NCBI GenBank assembly: GCA_020430675.1
Contig: JAGQJJ010000368.1
Coordinates: forward strand, 1 to 5,034
Source of the DNA: Myxococcales bacterium
Lineage (GTDB): Bacteria > Myxococcota > Bradymonadia > UBA7976 > UBA1532
Length of the DNA stretch: 5,034 nt
Reading direction: 5' to 3'
Shown: positions 1 to 4,279 of the stretch, in pieces
Layout: every line of letters begins with the position of its first letter
How positions within the stretch are numbered: the first letter of the stretch is position 1
The notes under the pieces: generated by a model
What the model was told of the DNA's origin: nothing
Database searches by the model: none
What the model saw: the letters and a program-made list of their open reading frames with translations, nothing else
Translations under genes and position numbers: made by a program

Positions 1-173
1 TCGGGGCCGAACTCGGCGAAGAAGCCTTGGGTGGCCTTGAAGACGCCGCCGAGCAGAAACGGCCGCCAACGGACCTCGACCCCCACCGCCTGCGCCTCGC
101 GGTCGATGCGCGTCGAGGTCAGGTAGGTGAACGGGCTGGCGACGTCGTAGAAGAAGTCGATGCGCGCGGGCAT
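1..173 (-). CDS. 2-hydroxychromene-2-carboxylate isomerase-like protein (DsbA/kappa-GST family), N-terminal part
   Basis: This is a partial gene: it starts at the ATG at 173 and runs off the left edge, leaving 57 residues. The visible N-terminus, MPARIDFFYDVASPFTYL, is the first strand and helix of the thioredoxin-like fold in HCCA isomerases. Ser13 of the SPF motif matches the position of the catalytic serine of NahD-type enzymes and kappa-class glutathione transferases. It is followed by the family-typical segment WRPFLLGGVFKATQ (about residues 36-49). Characterised members use glutathione to isomerise 2-hydroxychromene-2-carboxylate in naphthalene breakdown. Many homologues outside such pathways have unknown substrates, and no aromatic-degradation neighbours are seen here. 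They are soluble cytoplasmic proteins of roughly 200 residues, so about three quarters of the gene is missing. A GGAGG sequence lies 5 nt before the ATG and supports this start. The gene is divergent from the metallophosphoesterase gene. The family call is fairly safe; the substrate is unknown. Confidence 0.85.
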   Translation of the reverse strand, partial: MPARIDFFYDVASPFTYLTSTRIDREAQAVGVEVRWRPFLLGGVFKATQGFFAEFGP

Positions 174-178
174 GGGTG

Positions 179-183
179 CCTCC
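179..183 (-). promoter_or_regulatory. Ribosome binding site of the isomerase-like gene
   Basis: GGAGG on the minus strand lies 5 nt before the ATG at 173. It fixes the start of the truncated isomerase-like gene. I see no convincing -35/-10 pair for either gene in the remaining GC-rich divergent spacer (184-327). Confidence 0.6.
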
Positions 184-327
184 ACAAGTTTGGCGCGGAT
201 CGTGGCGCATCGCCGGTCGGCCGTAAACCGAAACCTGGGCCGCGCATGGGGAATCCCACGAGCGCTTTGCCCGCAAGGTGCGCCCGCGAGCGGCGCCCGG
301 CTGTCAGGCGCACGCCATTTCGGGTTC

Positions 328-334
328 GGGGAGG
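328..334 (+). promoter_or_regulatory. Ribosome binding site that decides the metallophosphoesterase start
   Basis: GGGGAGG directly abuts an ATG at 335, which leaves no spacer, but it lies 6 nt before an in-frame GTG at 341. Spacing therefore favours GTG 341 as the start. The upstream in-frame ATG at 278 has no such site and would only add a polar, Arg/Ala-rich stretch before the first membrane helix. Confidence 0.6.
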
Positions 335-340
335 ATGCCG

Positions 341-1501
341 GTGCCCTGGCTTCGTTTTGCGCTCATCGCCGTGGTCGGGATCGGCCTGATCATCAGCTTC
401 CACGTTTATCTCTATCGGCGCCTGGTGCGCGATGTGAGCACCGAGCGGCGCACGCGCCAGATCGGCGGGGCGGTGCTGGCGGCGCTGGCGGTGCTGATGG
501 TCGCCGCCCTGCCGCTCAACCGCGTGCTGCCGCGCGAAATCGGCGAGTGGGTGGGCTTCGCCGCCTTCGGCTGGATGGGCGTGCTGGCCATCACGGTCGG
601 TGTGATCGGCGTGCTCGACGTGCTGCGCCTGCCGCTGGCGATTCGCCGCCGCCGCCGCCAAGAGCCGCTCGACCCGACGCGGCGGCTGGCGATCTCGCGC
701 GGCGTGGCGACCCTCGCGACGCTGGGCGCCACCGCGACCGCGACCGCCGGCGTGCGCTCGGCGCTCTCGGCGCCGCGGGTGGTCGAGATCGACGTGCCGT
801 TGACCCACCTGCCCCCCGGGCTGCGCGGCCTGCGCATCGCCCAGCTCTCGGACGTGCACGTCGGGCCGACCATCGGCAAGGCGTTCATCGAAGACGTGGT
901 GCGCCGCGTCAACGCGATGAATGTCGATCTGGTGGCGATCACCGGCGATCTGGTGGACGGCACCGTGGGCCGCCTCGGCGAGCACGTCGCGCCGCTGGCC
1001 AACCTCAAGAGCCGCCATGGCACGTTTTTTGTCACCGGCAACCACGAGTACTACTCGGGCGCCGAGCCGTGGATGGCCGAGCTGCGCCGCCTGGGCGTGC
1101 GCGTGCTGCGCAACGAGACCGAGCTGCTCGATCACGGCGGCACGCCACTGGAGGTCATCGGCGTCGACGATTGGCAGGCGTACGGCGGCGATCACGGCTA
1201 CGCGCCCGACAAGGCGGCGGCCGATCGCGACCCGCGCCGCGCCGCGCTCATGCTGGCCCACCGCCCCCGCGCGGTTGACGATGCCGCCCGCCTGAAGGTC
1301 GATCTGATGCTCTCAGGCCATACCCATGGCGGACAGATCTGGCCCTTCGGCTGGTTCGTGCGCTTCGTCGAGCCTTACGTGCTCGGGCTGCACCAGCACA
1401 CCGAGCGCACCTTCGTCTACGTCAGCCCGGGCACGGGTTATTGGGGCCCGCCGATGCGGGTGCGCGTGCCCGCCGAGATCACCCTGCTGACGCTGGTGTG
1501 A
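341..1501 (+). CDS. Membrane-anchored metallophosphoesterase, YkuE/YaeI-like
   Basis: This is a 386-residue protein of the calcineurin-like phosphoesterase superfamily with all the dimetal-centre motifs in order: DVH (D171, H173), GDLVD (D203, D206), GNHE (N234, H235), a histidine in LAHRP (H307) and GHTHGG (H327, H329). The N-terminal part holds hydrophobic segments at about 4-22, 42-60 and 72-95, and a weaker Ala/Thr-rich one at 121-141. Arg-rich loops at 25-41 and 101-120 (five consecutive Arg at 102-106) should be cytoplasmic by the positive-inside rule, which would place the C-terminal catalytic domain outside the inner membrane. Relatives include B. subtilis YkuE, E. coli YaeI and the chlamydial UDP-2,3-diacylglucosamine hydrolase LpxG. 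A phospho-lipid or envelope substrate is therefore plausible but unproven. The start is chosen from ribosome-binding-site spacing; ATG 335 would add two residues. A 92-bp gap separates it from the downstream lipoprotein gene. Confidence 0.9.
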   Translation: MPWLRFALIAVVGIGLIISFHVYLYRRLVRDVSTERRTRQIGGAVLAALAVLMVAALPLNRVLPREIGEWVGFAAFGWMGVLAITVGVIGVLDVLRLPLAIRRRRRQEPLDPTRRLAISRGVATLATLGATATATAGVRSALSAPRVVEIDVPLTHLPPGLRGLRIAQLSDVHVGPTIGKAFIEDVVRRVNAMNVDLVAITGDLVDGTVGRLGEHVAPLANLKSRHGTFFVTGNHEYYSGAEPWMAELRRLGVRVLRNETELLDHGGTPLEVIGVDDWQAYGGDHGYAPDKAAADRDPRRAALMLAHRPRAVDDAARLKVDLMLSGHTHGGQIWPFGWFVRFVEPYVLGLHQHTERTFVYVSPGTGYWGPPMRVRVPAEITLLTLV

Positions 1502-1519
1502 TCCGGACTGCCCGTTGCA

Positions 1520-1564
1520 CCCGGGCCGGGCTTGGCGCAAAGTGACGCCCGGGGACGTCCCCCG
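1520..1564. repeat. GC-rich palindromes between the phosphoesterase and lipoprotein genes
   Basis: Two inverted repeats lie 18-60 bp after the phosphoesterase stop: CCCGG-G-CCGGG at 1520-1530 and the perfect 12-bp palindrome GGGGACGTCCCC at 1551-1562. The second can also fold as CGGGG/CCCCG around a 5-nt loop (1550-1564). No T-run follows, so it is not a standard intrinsic terminator. It could be an operator for the lipoprotein gene or a stabilising or attenuating hairpin. Confidence 0.4.
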
Positions 1565-1582
1565 TGACCGGAATCCGAGCCC

Positions 1583-1586
1583 GGAG
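1583..1586 (+). promoter_or_regulatory. Ribosome binding site of the DUF4399 lipoprotein gene
   Basis: GGAG lies 7 nt before the ATG at 1594. It favours that start over the in-frame GTG at 1564, and the ATG start also places a lipoprotein signal peptide exactly at the N-terminus. Confidence 0.55.
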
Positions 1587-1593
1587 CACTCCG

Positions 1594-2448
1594 ATGAAGA
1601 ACGCTTTTTTCCTCCTCACCGCGCTCGCCGCGCTGGCCTGCAATGCGCCGGCCGGCGGCGACAAGGCCCCCCAGCCGGCCAAGGCCGAGAAGGCCGAGAC
1701 CAAGGCGCCCGAAGCGCCCGCCATGCCGACCCCGCCCGCGGACGCCAAGGTCTTCTTCACCTGGCCCGATGAGGGCTCGAAGGTGCCCACCACCTTCGAC
1801 ATGGCCTTTGGCGTCGACAAGCTGACCGTGACCCCGGCCGGCCAGGGCATGGGCGATGGCAGCAAGGGCCATCACCACGTCATCGTCGACGGCAAGGCGC
1901 TCGACACCGGCACCGTCGTGCCGGCCAACGAGACGAACATCCATTACGGCAAGGGCCAGACCGAAGCGCAGCTCACCCTGAAGCCCGGCAAGCACACCCT
2001 GACGCTCCAGTTCGCCGACGCGGCACACCGCGTCTATGGCCCGGCGCTCAGCCAGACGATCAACATCGAGGTGGTCGAGCTGCCCGCCGCGCCCAAGGTC
2101 TCGTTTGTCGAGCCGGCCGACGGCGCCAAGGTCACGAGCCCGTTCAAGGTGGGCTTCGGCCTGGAGGGCCTGACCGTGCGCCCGGCCATGGAAGACGCCA
2201 AGGACAAGACCAGCGGTCACCACCACATCGTGGTCGACGGCCAGCCGGTGCCGCTCGGCCAGGTGGTGCCCACCGATGACACGCATATCCACTTCGGCAA
2301 GGGCCAGACCGAGGCCGAATTGACGCTGCCCGCCGGCAAGCACACGCTCACGCTTCAGCTCGCCGACGGCGCGCACCGCTCGTACGGCGCGGCGCTCAGC
2401 GCCACCATCACGGTCGAGGTGGAAGGCGCAGCCGCGCCGCCCGAGTGA
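1594..2448 (+). CDS. Putative lipoprotein with two tandem DUF4399 domains
   Basis: This is a 284-residue exported protein. It begins MKNAFFLLTALAALAC, a short signal peptide ending in a lipobox-like ALAC, so Cys16 is the probable lipidated residue; Ala rather than Leu at -3 is slightly off consensus. An Ala/Lys/Pro/Glu-rich linker (about 17-49) follows. Two homologous domains come next, at about 51-163 and 167-276, with a period of 116 residues. Each carries the DUF4399 (PF14347) hallmarks: GHHH (92-95; 208-211) followed by VDG, then IHYGKGQTEA / IHFGKGQTEA (116-125; 232-241), PGKHTLTLQ or AGKHTLTLQ, and an ADxAH motif (H145; H261). The conserved histidines could form a metal site, but no function is established for the family that I can rely on. 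Family members often carry a single domain, so the duplication is notable. It probably sits on the periplasmic face of a membrane. It is convergent with the MerR/B12 gene, with stops 8 bp apart. Confidence 0.85.
   Translation: MKNAFFLLTALAALACNAPAGGDKAPQPAKAEKAETKAPEAPAMPTPPADAKVFFTWPDEGSKVPTTFDMAFGVDKLTVTPAGQGMGDGSKGHHHVIVDGKALDTGTVVPANETNIHYGKGQTEAQLTLKPGKHTLTLQFADAAHRVYGPALSQTINIEVVELPAAPKVSFVEPADGAKVTSPFKVGFGLEGLTVRPAMEDAKDKTSGHHHIVVDGQPVPLGQVVPTDDTHIHFGKGQTEAELTLPAGKHTLTLQLADGAHRSYGAALSATITVEVEGAAAPPE
1744..2421 (+). repeat. Tandem duplication encoding the two DUF4399 domains
   Basis: Two diverged copies (about 1744-2082 and 2092-2421) encode the paired domains of the lipoprotein. The best-preserved DNA is the identical 18-mer CGGCAAGGGCCAGACCGA at 1947-1964 and 2295-2312, exactly 348 bp (116 codons) apart. 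The rest is conserved mainly as protein, which implies an old duplication kept under selection. Confidence 0.7.
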
Positions 2449-2459
2449 GCTGAGGCTCA
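2446..2459. other. Small inverted repeat joining two convergent stop codons
   Basis: TGAGC-tgag-GCTCA forms a 5-bp stem with a 4-nt loop. Its left arm begins with the TGA of the lipoprotein gene and its right arm ends with the complement of the TGA of the MerR/B12 gene. With no T-run and a short stem it is at best a weak bidirectional transcription end signal. Confidence 0.3.
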
Positions 2460-3443
2460 GGCGCCGGCTCGGTCCTCACGGTCGGCGCCGGTGGCGAGCC
2501 GGTGGATCATCGTCTGAAGACCCCGGGGATCGAGGGGCGCGATCTGGCCCCCGGCGGCGATGATCGGACCTGCCAGCAATCGCGCCCCACGCCCACCGAC
2601 CACCCACGGCACCCCGGCGCAGGCCCGCCCGTAGGCCTGGACCACCGCTTCGGCGGCCTCTGGTTCGGGCGAGATGGTCACCGACAACCCGATGACCTTG
2701 GGCCGCAGATGCGCGACGGCATGGGCCAGCGCCGCGGGCGGCGTGCGCGCGCCGAGCACGACCGCGCGCAGGTTCCAGGGCGCGAGGCACAGGGCCACGC
2801 CATAAAGCGGCAGCGAATGCAGCTCGTCGCCGAAGCAGGCGAGCAGCACCCGCGGTGCCGAGTCGTCGGGTTGCACGAGCGCGGTCAGGTGTTGCAGGGC
2901 TCGGGTGAGCGCTTCCGATGCCAGATGCTCCTGCGCGACCGAGAACGTGCCGTCCTGCCATCGCTGGCCAACCTCGCGCATCACCGGCGCGATGACCCGG
3001 TCGTGCACCGCGACCGCGCCGCCGAGAAATTGCAGGCGCGAGGTGGCCTCGGTCAGCGCGGTCAGGTCGTAGCGTTCGACCGCGTCGAGCAGGCGTTGCC
3101 GGGCTTGCAGCCACGGGTCGGCGTTTGCATCGACCGACTCGGCGGGAGGCGTGACGACGGGCATCACCGATTGCGGGCGCGCGGTGGTCTCGCTGGCGTG
3201 CGCTGCGTCTTCCAGCTCGCGCCGCACCAGCGCCGCAGCGTCGGAGGGCGACATGCCACCGGCGCACAGCGACTTGACGCGCCGGATGGCGTCGATATCC
3301 GCCGGCCCGTAGACCCGGTAGGCCGACGCCGAGCGGCCGGGCGCGGGCATGCCGTAGCGCCGCTCCCATTGGCGCAGCGTCGCCGCCGAGATGCCGGTCA
3401 TCTCGGCCACCGTCTGGATGCGATAGCGACTCGCTTCGGTCAT
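2457..3443 (-). CDS. MerR-family regulator with cobalamin-binding photoreceptor module (CarH/LitR-like)
   Basis: This is a 328-residue DNA-binding protein. Residues 7-77 form a MerR winged HTH (IQTVAEMTGISAATLRQWERRYG, then YRVYGPADIDAIRRVKSL, with the first split only for reading as one helix-turn-helix). A variable linker (78-110) follows, then a four-helix cap (about 111-190) and a Rossmann-type B12-binding domain (about 196-315). The cap holds W162 and E172-H173, the Wx9EH signature of CarH-type photoreceptors. The Rossmann part has E207-L-H209, the ExH motif carrying the cobalt-ligand histidine, then S254-V-T256 and G283-G284, the usual B12 motifs. In characterised CarH proteins, AdoCbl-bound tetramers repress in the dark, and light breaks them up and releases DNA. 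Position 163, after the Trp, is Gln where T. thermophilus CarH has His132. ATG 3443 is preferred; an in-frame TTG at 3449 would add two residues, and neither has a strong Shine-Dalgarno sequence. It lies 111 bp behind the ECF sigma gene, probably in the same transcript. Confidence 0.9.
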   Translation of the reverse strand: MTEASRYRIQTVAEMTGISAATLRQWERRYGMPAPGRSASAYRVYGPADIDAIRRVKSLCAGGMSPSDAAALVRRELEDAAHASETTARPQSVMPVVTPPAESVDANADPWLQARQRLLDAVERYDLTALTEATSRLQFLGGAVAVHDRVIAPVMREVGQRWQDGTFSVAQEHLASEALTRALQHLTALVQPDDSAPRVLLACFGDELHSLPLYGVALCLAPWNLRAVVLGARTPPAALAHAVAHLRPKVIGLSVTISPEPEAAEAVVQAYGRACAGVPWVVGGRGARLLAGPIIAAGGQIAPLDPRGLQTMIHRLATGADREDRAGA

Positions 3444-3554
3444 CGCCAATCCAGTTCAGGCAGGTGGTTCACGACCTCGGGCGACGCGGGCGCCTGGCGC
3501 GAAATCGATGATCGGCCGCGCCGCAGGTCAGGCTCGTATTGTTGCGCGGCGCCA
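3444..3554. other. Spacer between the sigma factor and photoreceptor genes
   Basis: This 111-bp gap lies between two same-strand genes. It contains an 11-bp palindrome, GCGCCTGGCGC, at 3490-3500, but no T-run and no convincing -35/-10 pair, so nothing visible blocks read-through from the sigma gene. Short minus-strand frames across it are rich in Arg/Ala/Pro and look like shadows, so I call no gene here. Confidence 0.4.
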
Positions 3555-4145
3555 TCAGGCGGGCGCGGGCGCCATGCCCAGGCCCAGCGCGTCCGACTCC
3601 AGCTTCAGCCGCTGCCGAGCCCGGTGCACGCGGGTCTTGATCGCCGGCACCGAGATGCCCAGCTCTTCGCTGATGGTGCTCACCGACTCGCCATCGACAA
3701 AGCGCCGCATGAAGAGCTGGTAGTCGCCCTCGCGACCTTCGCGAAGACATTGATCAACGATTGTCAAAAGTTGACGATCAGCCACGCGCCGCTCCGAGTC
3801 GGGCCCGGGCGCGGGCCGATCGGGCACCTGCACCTCGGCCATCGGCACCAGCCGGCGCTCGCCGCGATAGCGCAGGCGGGCCGAGTTGATGACGATGCGG
3901 GCCATCCACGAAGAGAAGCGCGACTCGGCGCGGAACTGCCCGAGATGCCGCAGCACCTGCAAGCAGCTCTCCTGCGTGGCGTCCAAGGCGCGCTCGGGGT
4001 CGCGGGTGTATTTGAGGGCCAGGTGATACATGGCCGGATAATGGGCTTCGATCAGGGTATTGACCGCTTGCTGGTCCCCGTCGCGGGCCGCTTCGATGAG
4101 GCGATGCTCTTCAGCGAGGCTCAGGGTCTGGTTGGACTTCTTCAT
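3555..4145 (-). CDS. ECF-type RNA polymerase sigma factor (sigma-70 family)
   Basis: This is a 196-residue protein with the two-domain ECF architecture. Region 2 spans about residues 20-95: EAHYPAMYHLALKYTRD, then ATQESCLQVLRHLGQF, the polymerase-binding and -10-recognition helices, then SRFSSWMARIVINSARLRYR. A Pro-rich linker (about 104-118) follows. Region 4 spans about 123-182, ending in the helix-turn-helix ISEELGISVPAIKTRVHRARQRLK (read as residues 158-181) that contacts the -35 element. There is no region 1.1 or 3 and only a short Ala/Pro tail, so no extra sensor domain is fused on. No anti-sigma gene lies in the window; the downstream same-strand neighbour is the CarH/LitR-like regulator. 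A similar pairing is known as LitR-LitS in Streptomyces, where light triggers sigma-dependent transcription, so light control is a reasonable inference. The ATG at 4145 is preceded by the AT-rich control region; the Shine-Dalgarno sequence is weak (GGGATGG, 4150-4156). ECF subgroup not assigned. Confidence 0.92.
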   Translation of the reverse strand: MKKSNQTLSLAEEHRLIEAARDGDQQAVNTLIEAHYPAMYHLALKYTRDPERALDATQESCLQVLRHLGQFRAESRFSSWMARIVINSARLRYRGERRLVPMAEVQVPDRPAPGPDSERRVADRQLLTIVDQCLREGREGDYQLFMRRFVDGESVSTISEELGISVPAIKTRVHRARQRLKLESDALGLGMAPAPA

Positions 4146-4164
4146 GGTGCCATCCCGGTCGATG

Positions 4165-4179
4165 GGGTGATCGTCACCC
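4165..4179 (-). promoter_or_regulatory. Leader hairpin of the sigma factor gene
   Basis: A perfect inverted repeat, GGGTGA-CGA-TCACCC on the minus strand (6-bp arms, 3-nt loop), lies 20 to 34 nt before the sigma factor start. If transcription begins near 4181, as the predicted promoter implies, this hairpin sits at the very 5' end of the mRNA. Equally, it could be a DNA operator placed just after the start of transcription. Confidence 0.4.
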
Positions 4180-4187
4180 GCAGAAGA

Positions 4188-4216
4188 AGCCTATCTGCAC
4201 GTCGACAGATTGTCAA
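4188..4216 (-). promoter_or_regulatory. Predicted promoter of the sigma factor gene
   Basis: On the minus strand a perfect -35 hexamer TTGACA (4211-4216) is followed after 17 nt by TAGGCT (4188-4193), a 3-of-6 match to the -10 consensus. Spacing is ideal, and transcription would begin near 4181, giving a leader of about 36 nt. A strong -35 with a poor -10 is common at activator- or repressor-controlled promoters. It could instead be read by an alternative sigma factor. Confidence 0.45.
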
Positions 4217-4224
4217 ATGTTTGA
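4213..4224. promoter_or_regulatory. Operator-like palindrome overlapping the -35 box
   Basis: TCAAA-tg-TTTGA is an inverted repeat whose left arm shares four bases with the TTGACA box. A protein bound here would compete with RNA polymerase. It does not match the TGTACA-type sites reported for some CarH/PplR proteins, so the binder is unknown. Confidence 0.35.
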
Positions 4225-4234
4225 TGGATGTTTA

Positions 4235-4279
4235 TTCAAGGAATGAACGTTTTGACGCCCTTTTGTTCATGGTTTGAAC
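4235..4279. promoter_or_regulatory. Pair of related inverted repeats upstream of the sigma promoter
   Basis: Two sites share the layout TTCA-N5-TGAA: TTCA-aggaa-TGAA at 4235-4247 and GTTCA-tggtt-TGAAC at 4265-4279. Their centres, 4241 and 4272, are 31 bp apart, about three DNA turns. The inner arms also form ATGAAC-N16-GTTCAT (4243-4270). The outer site ends inside the stop codon of the neighbouring gene. The surrounding DNA (4211-4250) is only about one third G+C, far below the rest of the window. Confidence 0.4.

Noticed and set aside
644..658. Five CGC triplets as a variable microsatellite in the phosphoesterase gene.
   Set aside because: In-frame Arg codons in a cytoplasmic basic loop. 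Five copies in such GC-rich DNA need no special explanation, and length changes would stay in frame.
119..1261. Minus-strand open frame of 380 codons opposite the metallophosphoesterase gene.
   Set aside because: The translation is low-complexity (His/Arg/Ala/Gln) and lies antisense to a gene with all catalytic motifs intact.
1438..2376. Minus-strand open frame opposite the DUF4399 lipoprotein gene, with some internal similarity.
   Set aside because: The internal repeats merely mirror the tandem domains on the real coding strand.
2446..2459. Intrinsic bidirectional terminator between the convergent genes.
   Set aside because: The stem is only 5 bp and neither side has a T-run; kept only as a weak inverted repeat.
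2502..4277. Long plus-strand open frame (591 codons) covering both regulatory genes in antisense.
   Set aside because: It is the longest open frame in the window, but its translation is Arg/Gly/His-rich with no domain, while the opposite strand encodes two clear families. High GC removes stop codons from antisense frames.
4146..4278. TGTACA-type CarH/PplR operator in the sigma gene upstream region.
   Set aside because: No TGTACA or close variant is present; the palindromes found have different sequence.
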